Part shown: positions 46,011 to 56,880 of the stretch, one piece after another
Position numbering within the stretch: position 1 is the stretch's first letter
How the letters are laid out: every line of letters begins with the position of its first letter
DNA from: Arachis hypogaea
Lineage: Eukaryota > Streptophyta > Magnoliopsida > Fabales > Fabaceae
NCBI RefSeq assembly: GCF_003086295.3
Contig: NC_092039.1
Location: 72,931,649-72,995,648 of the forward strand
DNA: 64,000 bases
Direction: 5' to 3'
Notes under the pieces: generated by a model
Databases searched by the model: none
Told to the model about the DNA's origin: nothing
Seen by the model: the letters and a program-made list of their open reading frames with translations, nothing else
Position numbers and translations under genes: made by a program

Positions 46011-49000
46011 TGATGAGCGGATATTTTATACACTTTTTGGGGGTATTTTCATATATTTTTTGGTAGGATCTAGCTACTTTTTAGTCTATTTTTATTAGTT
46101 TTTATGAAAAAATCACATTTATGGACTTTGCTATGAGTTTGTGTATTTTTCTGCGATTTCATGTATTTTTTGGCTGAAAAAGGACTGCAGATGCTGTTGG
46201 ATTCTGACCTCCCTACACTCGAAATGGACTTTTTGGAGCTACAGGAGTCCAAATTATGCGCTCTCAATTGCGTTGGAAATTAGACATCAAGGGATTTCCA
46301 AAAATATATAATAGTCCACACTTTGTTCGAGTTTAGATGACGCAAACTGGCGTTTAACGCCAACCTTCTGTCCTATTCTGGCGTTAAACGCCAGAAACAG
46401 GTTACAAGCTAGAGTCAAATGCCAGAAATAGGTTACAACTTGGCGTTTAACTCCAGGAATATCCTATGCACGTGGTAGCTTCAATGCACAGCCCCAGCAC
46501 ATACCAAATGGGCCCCAGATGTGGATTTCTGCACTATCTTTCTTAGTTTACTCATTTTATGTAAACCTAGGTTACTAGTTGAGTATAAAAACTATTTTTA
46601 GAGATTTATTTTGTACCTCATGATATTTTTTAGATATGAATTTGTATCTTTGACGGCATGAGTCTCTAAACCCCATGGTTGGGGGTGAGGAGCTTGGTGG
46701 ACGAAATTGTGATCATCAATGGCGCCATCAACATGGTACGCTCAATTTCAATCTCAACTCTTTATCACAACTTCGCACAACTAACCAGCAAGTGCACTGG
46801 GTCGTCCAAGTAATAAACCTTACGCAAGTAAGGGTCGATCCCACGGAGATTGTTGGTATGAAGCAAGCTATGGTCATCTTGTAAATCTCAGTCAGGCAGA
46901 TTCAAATGGTTATGGAAGATTAATGATTAAAAGATAAATAAAACATAAAGTAAAGATAGAGATACTTATGTAATTCATTGGTGAGAATTTCAAATAAGCG
47001 TATGGAGATGCTTTGTCCCTTCCGTCTCTCTGCTTTCCTACTGTCTTCATCCAATCCTTCTTACTCCTTTCCATGGCAAGCTGTATGTTGGGCATCACCG
47101 TTGTCAATGGCTACAGTCCCGTCCTCTCAGTGAAAATGTTCAACGCACTCTATCATAGCACCGCTATTCATCTGTCGGTTCTCGATCATGTCGGAATAGA
47201 ATCCAGTGATTCTTTTGCGTCTGTCACTAACGCCCCACAATTGCGAGTTTGAAGCTCGTCACAGTCATTCAATCCTTGAATCCTACTCAGAATACCACAG
47301 ACAAGGTTTAGACCTTCCGGATTCTCTTGAATGCCGCCATCAATTCTAGCTTATACCACGAAGATTCTGATTAAGGAATCCAAGAGATATCCGCTCAAGC
47401 CTTGTTTGCATGTAGAACGGAAGTGGTTGTCAGGCACGCGTTCATAAGTGAGAATGATGATGAGCGTCACATAATCATCACATTCATCATGTTCTTGGGT
47501 GCAAATGAATATCTTAGAACAAGAATAAGCTAAATTGAATAGAAGAACAATAATAATTGCATTAATACTCGAGGTAAGCAGAGCTCCACACCTTAATTTA
47601 TGGTGTGTAGAAACTCCACCGTTGAAAATACATAAGAACAAGGTCTAGGCATGACCGAGAGGCCAGCCTCCATGATCTAAGAACTAGACGTCCAAAGATG
47701 ATCCTAAGATCTAAATTGATCAAAAGATTTCTCAATACAATAGCAAAAAGGTCCTATTTATAGAGAACTAGTAGCTTAGGGTTTACAAAAATGAGTAAAT
47801 GACATAAAAATCCACTTCCGGGCCCACTTGGTGTGTTTTTGGATTGAGCATTGAAGCTTCTATGTATAGAGACTTTTCTTGGAGTTAAACGCCAGCTTTT
47901 GTGCCACTTTGGGCGTTTAACTCCCATTCTTGGGCCAGTTCCGGCATTTAACGCCAGAATTCTTGAGCTGACTTGGAACGCCTGTTTGGGCTATCAAATC
48001 TCGTGAAAAGTATGGAGTATATACATTGCTGGAAAGCCCAGGATGTCTACTTTCCAACGCAATTGAGAGCGTGCCAATTGGGTTTCGGTAGCTCCAGAAA
48101 ATCCACATCGAGTGCAGGGAGGTCAGAATCCAACAGCATCTGCAGTCCTTTTTAGCCTCTGAATCAGATTTTTGCTCAGGTCCCTCAATTTCAGCCAGAA
48201 AATACCTGAAATCACAGAAAAACACACAAACTCATAGTAAAGTCCAGAAAAGTGAATTTTAAATAAAAAAATAAAAATATAATAAAAACTAACTAAAATA
48301 TACTAAAAACAATGCCAAAAAGCGTATAAATTATCCGCTCATCACAGCTCTGTTGTGTCTCGATGAATTAATGCAATTATTTCTGTTTTCTATTCAATCA
48401 CACTTGTTTCTATTCTAAGATATTCATTCGCACTTCAACATGATGAATGTGATGATCCGTGACACTCATCACCATTCTCAACTTATGAACACGTGCCTGA
48501 CAACCACTTCCGTTCTACCTTAGATTGAATGTATATCTCTTGGGTTCATGGTTCACGAGTTTGACTGCCTCTCCTAACAACAGAGAATTCAAATCCGTGA
48601 GATCAGAGTCTTCGTGGTATAAGCTAGAATCAATTGGCAGCATTCCTGAGACCCAGAAAATCTAAACCTTGTCTGTGGTATTCCGAGTAGGATCCGGGAA
48701 GGGATGACTGTGACGAGCTTCAAACTCCTGAATGCTGGGCACAGTGACAGTGTGAAAAAGGATCAATGGATCCTATTCCAACATTAGTGAGAACCAACAG
48801 ATGATTAGCCATGTACATGGACCCTTTTCACTGAGAGGACGGCTGGTAGCCATTGACAATGGTGATCTACCAACATACATCTTGCCATGGAAGGAGACCT
48901 GCGTGCGTGAAGAAGAAGACAGTATGAAAGTAGAAATTCAGAAGACAGAGCATCTCCAAAACCTCAACCTGTTCTCCATTACTGCATAACAAGTATCATT

Positions 49001-49209
49001 TAATTCATGCTCTTTTACTTTTCGCAATTAAAACTAAGAACCACTATTGATATCCTGGCTAAGAATAATAAGATAACCATAGCTTGCTTCAAGCCGGCAA
49101 TCTCCGTGGGATCGACCCTTACTCACATAAGGTATTACTTGGACGACCCAGTGCACTTGCTGGTTAGTTGTGCGGAATTACAAAGTGTGATTGTAATTTT
49201 TGTGCACCA
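46011..49209 (+). repeat. Element E 5' LTR with nested solo LTR
   Basis: TGATGAGCGGATATTTTATA to TTGTGCACCA, with 46695-48344 being a later insertion. GGCGTTTAACGCC-type palindromes at 46346-46455 (CTGGCGTTTAACGCC, CTGGCGTTAAACGCCAG). U5 carries a GGGATCGACCCTTACTCAC block and GGACGACCCAGTGCACTTGC before the end. Confidence 0.85.
46695..48344 (-). repeat. Solo LTR L (TGATGAGCGG family) in E's LTR
   Basis: 1,650 bp; on the minus strand TGATGAGCGGATAATTTATA to CGTCCACCA. Flanks GAGCT (46690-46694) and CAGCT (48345-48349) form a 5-bp duplication with one change. Without it and one flank, E's LTR reads continuously. TATA box on the minus strand at 47756-47762. GGCGTTTAACTCC and GGCATTTAACGCC palindromes at about 47885-47965. 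Confidence 0.9.
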
Positions 49210-49215
49210 AGTTTT

Positions 49216-49233
49216 TGGTGCCATTTCCGGTGA
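49216..49233 (+). other. Degenerate tRNA-Asp primer-binding site (element E)
   Basis: TGGTGCCATTTCCGGTGA sits 6 nt after the LTR and matches the tRNA-Asp complement at 14 of 18 positions. Confidence 0.75.
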
Positions 49234-50119
49234 TTCTTCGAGTTTGAACAACTGACGGTTTATTTTGTTACTTAGATTAGGAAAAAAATTTGTCTTTTTG
49301 GTTTAGAGACTTTTACTTTCTTTTCTAAAAAATTTTCTTCAAAAATATTATTTTCTTTATTAATTGTTAGTTTCTAATTGAGTCTAGTTGCATGTTTTAA
49401 GTTTGGTATCTTTTGTGTTTTTGTCATCTAAAAAAAAATAATTTTTCTCTGTTCAATCCTTGCATTTGTTGAATGTGTCTATGTTCTTGGGAAGTTGCTC
49501 CTTTGAGTCTTCCGTTCTAAAACCTTTTTAAAAATAATTTTTCTTTGATTAAATCTTGTGCCAAATTTTAAGTTTGGTGTTCTCTTGTTAATTTTTCATT
49601 AGTTTTCGAAAATTTTATTTTGGTTTTCTAAACATTTTAAGTTTGGTATTCTTTCTTTTTTTTCTTGTTGTTCTTGTGAGTCTTCAAAGTGTTCTTGAGT
49701 CTTCTTTGCGTTTTGATCTTAAAATTTTTAAGTTTGGTATGCCTTGGTGTTTTCCCTCCAAATTTTTGAAAACAAGGAGCATTGGATCTAAAAATTTTAA
49801 GTCTTGTATCTTTTGTGTATTTTTCTCTTTCATAATAAAATTCAAAAATAAAAATATCTTTTTCGTTAATTGCTCATAATTTTCGAATTCATTAGGTTGA
49901 TTTGGTCAAAATTTTTAAAAATCATATCTTTTTCAAAAACTCCTAACCACTTTCTCTCTCCTAATTCTTTTTCAAAAGCCTCATACAATATTTTCAAATT
50001 TTTTTATTTATTTTATTATTTTAATATCCATTTTCTTATTCTTATTATTTTGAAAAAAATTAATAAATAAATATAATAAAATCAATAAAATAAATCCACA
50101 TCATCTCCCTTTCTCCATC
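49234..50119 (+). other. Element E leader
   Basis: T-rich, non-coding. Shares with element C the motif TTTAAGTTTGGT(G/A)T near 49397, 49565, 49636 and 49726. Confidence 0.75.
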
Positions 50120-51974
50120 ATGGACCTAATTGGAAATGAACAGTCCATAAGGACTTTGGGGTCATATGCTAACCCCACTACTGCTTCATATGGGAGTAGT
50201 ATCTGTATACCCTCCATCGGAGTCAGTAGTTTTGAGTTAAATCCTCAACTCATTATGATGGTGCAGCAAAATTGCCAGTATTCCGGTCTTCTACAGGAAG
50301 AACCTACTGAGTTTCTGACATAGTTCTTACAAATTGCTGACATAGTACATGATAAGGAGGTAGATCAGGATGTCTACAGATTATTGCTATTTCCATTTGC
50401 TGTAAAAGACCAAGCTAAGAGGTGGTTAAATAACCAACCTAAAGCTAGCATAAGAACAATGAAACAGTTGTCAGACAAATTCCTGAACCAATATTTCCCT
50501 CCTAAGAGGATGACACAGCTAAGGCTGGACATCCAAGGCTTTAAACAAGAGGATAATGAATCTCTTACAATGCTTGGGAGAGGTACAGAGAGATGCTAAG
50601 GAAATGCCCATCTGAAATATTTTCAGAATGGGTGCAGTTAGACATCTTCTACTGCGAACTTACAACAAAAGCTCAGATATCTCTAGACCACTCAGCTGGT
50701 GGATCTATAAACATGAGAAAAAGAATTGAAGAGGCTCAAAAGTACATTGATACAGTTGCTAGAAATCAGCATCTGTACTTAAGTAGTGAGTCCTCCATAA
50801 AAGAAGAGGCTAAGGTAGTATCCACTGAACTTAGTCCTCCAGAACAAGTTGCTGAAATTAATCAGCAATTATGTTATCTGATAGAACAGTTGGTAGAATT
50901 TAAAGAGATGTTACAAGACACTAAGGATGCTAACAGGAACATGGAAGCACAACTTGACCAGACAAGACAGTAGTTATCAAAACAGATAACAGAAGAGTGC
51001 CAAGCAGTTCAATTAAGGAGTGAAAAAACATTGAATACCTCAACTCAAAGAAGTAGAAAGCCAAGAAAAGAACAAATAATAGAAGATAAGCAGACTGCTA
51101 CCCAAAATCCCTCTGAGGACAGTAAGAGCCCAGAGAGGAATGATTCTGGCATTCAAACACCAGAAAAGGGTGAAAACTGGCATTAAACGCCCAGTGGACG
51201 CCCAGTTCTGGCATTCAAACGACAGAAAAGGGAGAAAAATTGGTGTTAAACACCCAACCCATGTTTAGTTCTGGCGTTCAAACGCCAGAAAAAAGAGGGA
51301 ATCTGGCATTAAACGCCAATCCTGCCCCCAATCCTTGCATTCAAACGCCTATGAGGGGTAAGACACTTGCAAGTGCTGATAATAACTCCCTCAAGAAGGC
51401 TTCTCATCCTACCTCTATAGGAAATATACCTGCAGCAACCAAGGTTGAAGAATACAAAGCCAAAATACCTTATCCTCAGAAACTGCACCAAGCGGAACAG
51501 GATAAACAATTTGCTCGCTTTTCAGACTATCTCAGGACTCTTGAAAATCAAGATTCCGTTTGCAGAGGCACTTGAGCAAATACCCTCTTATGCTAAATTC
51601 ATGAAAGAGATCTTAAGTCATAAGAAGGATTAGAGAGAAACTGAAAAAGTTTTTCTCACTGAAGAATGCAGTGTAATCATTTTAAAGAGCTTACCAGAGA
51701 AGCTTAAGGATCCTGGAAGCTTTATGATACCATGCACATTAGAAGGTACCTGTACCAAGACAGCTCAATGTGATCTTGAGGGGCAAGTATCAACCTAATC
51801 CCTGCATCCACTATCAGAAAGCTTGGCTTGACTGAAGATGTCAAACCAACCAGGATATGTCTTCAACTTGCTTATGGCTCCATTAAATACCCATCAAGCA
51901 TGATTGAAGACATGATTGTCACAGTTGGGCCATTCGCCTTCCCCACTGACTTTGTAGTGTTGGAAATGGAGGAG
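50120..51974 (+). pseudogene. Element E gag-protease, broken
   Basis: ATG at 50120 (MDLIGNEQSIRTLGSYANP), TAG at 50321, then the capsid core RLLLFPFAVKDQAKRWLNNQP and LSDKFLNQYFPPKRMTQLR, a frameshift near 50580, and PSEIFSEWVQLDIFYCEL. A coiled-coil-like linker follows (QVAEINQQLCYLIEQLVEFKEM). From about 51140 to 51350 the frame runs through repeated GGCGTTCAAACGCC-type motifs. The protease lead-in (EALEQIPSYAKFMKEILSHKK) and PGSFMIPCTLEGTC follow. The active-site region is frameshifted (QCDLEGQVST), and the FPTDFVVLEME end is cut by element H. Confidence 0.82.
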
Positions 51975-52858
51975 TGATGATTAGACTTTTGTGTGGTTTA
52001 GAATTTCACAATTGAAGTCTTGTTGCAAGTATAGTTTCTAAACCAACAATAATCATTTCATACAAAAATTTGTTTATCACTAAAACAAACCCCTAAAATC
52101 TATGAACCGAAGTATTTAAACCTCAGATTGTTCTCCCTAGGAATTACAATAAAGTGTCTTGTTATTGGTTATGAGTTATTTTGGGGTTTTTGAGATTTTA
52201 GACAAGAAATATAAAATGGCAAAGAAAATAAACTAACAACTAACAAAGCTCTTGGCAAGATATGAGAACTAGAAGTCCTATCCTAGTTATCCTCCTCAAT
52301 TGTGACCACAAATTGCTCATTGCTACCACTTAGTTAACCTCTAACCATGGAGGAAAGTCAAGTGGATGAATCAATTTGATTCCTCAAGTCCTAATCCACT
52401 CCTAAAGGAAAGACTAGCTTTAGAGACATTCAAATCAATTAGCAACTTCTTGATTAAAACCTAGATTTAAGAACGACATAAAGGAAATTACAACAAAAGA
52501 ATGGAAGAATGATGAATGTAACAATAAGGAATTGAGAGATAGAAGTAGAAGAAGATGAAGATTAAAACCTAGATCTAAGAACTAAACCTAATCCTAATCT
52601 TAATCCTAGAGAGAAGTGAGAGCTTCTCTCTCTAAAACTAACTCTAAACTAATCCTAATTTGTGTGAATGATTGAATCCCCCTTTGCTCTTCAATCCTTG
52701 GCTTTAAATAGCAGTTTAGGCGCCAAAGTTGGTTGAGATTGGGCCCACAACCCTTGAGAATTCGTTGGTTGTGAATTCACTTAAAAAATCAAGTCTCAGC
52801 ATTGACGCGTACGCGCACAGCACGCGTACGCGTCCATGGGCCATTTGGCAAGGTGCGC
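51975..52858 (-). repeat. Element H: 3' part of a TGATAAACC-family LTR
   Basis: Starts at an exact LTR terminus (TGATGATTAGAC) and aligns with solo LTR J (43208 onward), with an internal deletion near 52450. Ends in ACGCGTACGCG motifs (52804-52834) where element F is inserted. Left flank AGGAG (51970-51974). Confidence 0.83.
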
Positions 52859-54519
52859 TGGTGGACAAAATTGTGATCATCAACAATGGCTCCAAAGACT
52901 TGGTAGCGCTCTCAAACGTGAATCACACTTAGTCACAACTCCTCACAACTAACAGCAAGTGTACTGGGTCGTCCAAGTAATACCTTATGTGAGTAAGGGT
53001 CGATCCCACAGAGATTGTTGGTATGAAGCAAGCTATGGTCATCTTGTAAATCCCAGTCAGGCGGATTCAACTATATTAAGAGATTATTGGATTTTTGAAT
53101 AATAATAATAAATTTAAACAGAAAATAAAGATAGAGTTACTCATGTAATTCAATGGTGGGAATTTCAGATAGGTGTATGGAGGTGCTGTGTTCCTTCTGA
53201 ATCTCTGCTTTCTTACTGCTTTTATCCTATTTTTGTCACTCCTTTCTATGGCAAGCTATATGTAGGGCATCACCGTTGTCAATGGCTACATCCCATCCTC
53301 TCAGTGAAAATGGTCCAAATGCTCTGTCACAGCACGGGTAATCATCTGTCGATTCTCGATCATGTTGGAATAGAATCCCTTGATTCTTTTGCGTTTGTCA
53401 TCATGCCCAGCAATCGCGAGTTTGAAGCTCATCACAGTCATTCAATCCCGGAATCCTACTCGGAATACCACAGACAAGATTAGATTTTCCAGATTCCCAT
53501 GAATGCCGCCATCAATTCTAGCTTATACCACGAAGATTCTGATTAAGGAATCCAAGAGATATGCGCCCGGTCTAAGGTAGAACGGAAGTGGTTGTCAGTC
53601 ACGCGTTCATAGGTGAGAATGATGATGAGTGTCACGGATCATCACATTCATCATGTTGAAGTGCAACGAATATCTTAGAATAGGAATAAGTCAAATTGAA
53701 TAGAAAATAGTAATTGCATTGAAACTTGAGGTACAACAGAGCTCCACACCCTTCATCTATGGTGTGCAGAAACTCCACCGTTGAAAATACATAAGTGATG
53801 AAGGTCCAGGCATGGCCGATTGGCCAGCTCCCAAAACGTGATCAATAGTCTCTAGGATGGATAATAAAATAAAACTGAGACCAAAGATGTCTAATACAAT
53901 AGTAAAATGTTCTATTTATACTAAACTAGCTACTAGGGTTTACAAAAGTAAGTAATTGATGCATAAATCCACTTCCGGGGCCCACTTGGTGTGTGCTTGG
54001 CCTGAGCTTGATCTATCCATGAGCAGAGACTTCTCTTGGAGTTGAACACCAAGTAGTAACGTGTTTTGGGCGTTCAACTCTGGTTCGTGACGTGTTTTTG
54101 GCGTTTGACTCCAGAATGCAGCATGGAACTGGCGTTGAGCGCCAGTTTACGTCATCTAATTACGAATAAAGTATGGGATATTATATATTGCTGGAAAGCT
54201 CTGGATGTCGAATTTCCAACGCCATTGAGAGCGCACCATTTGGGGTTCTGTAGCTCCAGAAAATCCATTTTGAGTGCAGGGAGGTCAGATTCCAACAGCA
54301 TCAGCAGTCCTTTGTCAGCCTCTTATCAGAGTTTTGCTCAGGTCCCTCAATTTCAGCCAGAAAATACCTGAAATCACAGAAAAGCACACAAACTCATAGT
54401 AAAGTCCAGAAATGTAAATTTAACATAAAAACCAATGAAAACATCCCTAAAAGTAACTAGATCATACTAAAAACTACCTAAAAACAATGCCAAAAAGCGT
54501 ATAAATTATCCGCTCATCA
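52859..54519 (-). repeat. Element F 3' LTR
   Basis: 1,661 bp; minus strand TGATGAGCGGATAATTTATA to TTGTCCACCA. Close relative of solo LTR L. TATA box (reverse of ATTTATA) at 53914-53920. GGCGTT(C/T)AACTC and GGCGTTGAGCGCCAG motifs at about 54040-54150. Confidence 0.9.
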
Positions 54520-55653
54520 CAACACCAAACTTAAATTGTTGCTTGTCCCCAAGCAACTGAAAATCTATTAGGATAAAAAGAAGAGAATATACTATAAATC
54601 CCAAAATATCAATGAATATTAGTTCTAATTAGATGAGCGGGACTTGTAGCTTTTTGCTTCTGAACGGTTTTGGCATCTCACTTTTTCCTTTGAAGTTTAG
54701 AATGATTGGCATCTCTAGGAACTTAGAATTTCAGATAGTGTTATTGATTCTCCTATTTAAGTTTGTTGGTTCTTGAACACAGCTACTTTTATGAGTCTTG
54801 GCCGTAGCCCTAAGCACTTTGTTTTCTAGTATTACCACCGGATACATAAATGCCACAGACACATGACTGGGTGAACCTTTTTAGATTGTGACTCAGCTTT
54901 GCTAGAGTCCCTAGTTAGAGATGTGCAGAGCTCTTAAGCACACTCTTTTTGCTTTGGATCACGACTTTAACCACTCAGTCTCAAGCTTTTCACTTGGACC
55001 TGCATGCCACAAGCACATGGTTAGGGACAGCTTGATTTAGCCCCTTAGGCCTGGATTTTATTTCCTTGGGCCCTCCTATCCATTGATGCTCAAAGCCTTG
55101 GATCCTTTTTACCCTTGCCTTTTGGTTTTAAGGGCTATTGGCTTTTTCTACTTGCTTTTTCTTTTTCTTTCTAATTTTTTTTTCACCACTTTTTTTTCAA
55201 GCTTTTGCTTTTTCACTGCTTTTTCTTGCTTCAAGAATCAATTTCATGATTTTTCAGATTATCAATAGCATTTCTCTTTGTTCATCATTCTTTCAAGAGC
55301 CAACAATTTTAACATTCATAAACAACAAGATAAAAAATATGCACTGTTCAAGCATTCATTCAGAAAACAAAAAGTATTGTCACCACATCAATATAATTAA
55401 ACTAAATTCAAGGACAATTTTCGAAATTTATGTACTTCTTGTTCTTTTGAAAAAAAAAAATTTTCATTTAAGAGAGGTGAAAAATTTATGAAATTTATTC
55501 ATAGCTTTAAGACATAGTTACTACATACTAATGATCATAAATAGAGCCATAAAACATAGATAAAAAACGAAAAACAGAAAAAATAAGAACAAGGAATGAA
55601 TCTACCTTAGTAGCGTCTTCTTCTTGAAGGACCAATGATGTCCTTAAGCTCTT
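54520..55653 (-). other. Element F 3' non-coding region
   Basis: Opens beside the LTR with AACACCAAACTTAAATTGTT, the reverse of the AAGTTTGGTGT motif found in the C and E leaders. Aligns in reverse with 36440-37289 of element C. No coding seen. Confidence 0.75.
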
Positions 55654-56754
55654 CTAGTCCCTTCCTTGCCTTTGTTGCTCCTCCCTCATTGCTCTTTGAT
55701 CTTCTCTAATTTCATGGAGAATGATGGAGTGCTCTTGATGTTCCACCCTTAATTGATCCACATTGTAACTCAAATATTCTAAGGAAGTGTTGAGTTGTTC
55801 CCAATAGTTGTTGGGAGGAAAGTGCATCCCTTGAGGTATCTCCGGGATTTCTTGGTAATGAGCTTCCTCATGCGTCTCTTGGGTTCCATGAGTGGGCTCT
55901 CTTGTTTGCTCCATCCTTTTCTTAGTGATGGGCTTGTCCTCCTCAATGAGGATGTCTCCTTCTATGATAACTCCAGCTGAGTAACATAGATGGCAAATAA
56001 GATGAGGAAAAGCTAGCCTTGCCAAATTAGAGGGATTATCGGCTATTTTGTAGAATTCATGGGAGATGACTTCATGAACTTCTACTTCCTCTCCATTCAT
56101 GATGCTATGAATCATGATGGCCCGATCCACAGTAACTTCAGATCGGTTGCTAGTGGGGATGAGGGAGCGTTGGATGAACTCCAACCATCCTCTAGCCATA
56201 GGCTTGAGGTCCAGTCTTCTTAGTTGAACCGGCTTGCCTTTGGAATCTCTTTTCCATTGAGCTCCTTCCACACATATGTCCGTAAGGACTTGGTCCAACC
56301 TTTGATTAAAGTTGACCCTTCTAGTGTAGGGGCGTGCATCTCCTTGCATCATGGGCAAGTTGAACACCAACCTCATATTTTCTGGACTAAAATCTAAGTA
56401 TTTCCCCCGAACCATTGTAAGATAATTCTTTGGGTTCGGGTTCTTACTTTGATCATGGTTCCTAGTGATCCATGCATTGGCATAGAACTCTTGAACCATT
56501 AAGATTCCGACTTGTTGGATGGGGTTGGTTAGAACTTCCCAACCTCTTCTTTGGATCTCATGTCTGATCTCCGGATACTCATTTTTCTTGAGCATGAAAG
56601 GGACCTCGGGGATCACCTTCTTCTTGGCCACAACATCATAGAAGTGGTCTTGATGGGCTTTGGAGATGAATCTTTCCATCTCCTATGACTCGGAGGTGGA
56701 AGCTTTTATCTTCCCTTTCCCTTTTCTAGAGGTTTCTCCAGCCTTAGGTGCCAT
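55654..56754 (-). CDS. Element F third ORF (plant transposon protein-like), near-intact
   Basis: A 341-codon open frame starts at ATG 56679. An upstream in-frame ATG at 56754 gives MAPKAGETSRKGKGKIKAS but is followed by TAG just before MERF, so a single nonsense change separates a basic N-terminus from the body. The body has FYDVVAKKKVIPEVPF, RRGWEVLTNP, VQEFYANAWITRN, RGKYLDFSPENMRLVFNLP, AIMIHSIMNGEEV and LARLAFPHLICHLCYSAGV, the pattern of the domain known as putative plant transposon protein (PF20167, from memory). A coiled-coil-like Glu/Gln-rich C-terminus follows. In this lineage it sits after pol, in the env-like position. No signal peptide or membrane segment is seen. Confidence 0.8.
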
Positions 56755-56880
56755 CAATGGTTATGGAAAAACAAAAAAGCTATACTTTTACCACATCAAA
56801 CTTAGAATATTGCTCGCCCTAGAGCAAGAGATGAAAGAAGAGAAAAAGAAGAAGAAGAAAAAATGGAGGAGAGGAGGTGA

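Larger units (their letters stand above)
46011..51974 (+). mobile_element. Element E: Athila-like retrotransposon, left part
   Basis: LTR (46011-49209, interrupted by a solo LTR), degenerate tRNA-Asp primer site, T-rich leader, gag and protease, then cut at 51975 by element H. Related to element C in LTR, leader and gag. Pol beyond protease and the 3' LTR would lie right of the window. Confidence 0.83.
52859..56880 (-). mobile_element. Element F: Athila-like retrotransposon, 3' part
   Basis: Read on the minus strand: third ORF (56754-55654), 3' non-coding region, TTGCTTGGGGACAAGCAAC-containing tract, 3' LTR (54519-52859). Cut at 56881 by element G. Pol, gag and the 5' LTR would lie right of the window beyond G. 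Confidence 0.85.

Noticed and set aside
55138..55491. Open frame with a hydrophobic Phe-rich N-terminus opposite element F
   Set aside because: Low-complexity T-rich text in the 3' non-coding region of a minus-strand element; no homology sense.
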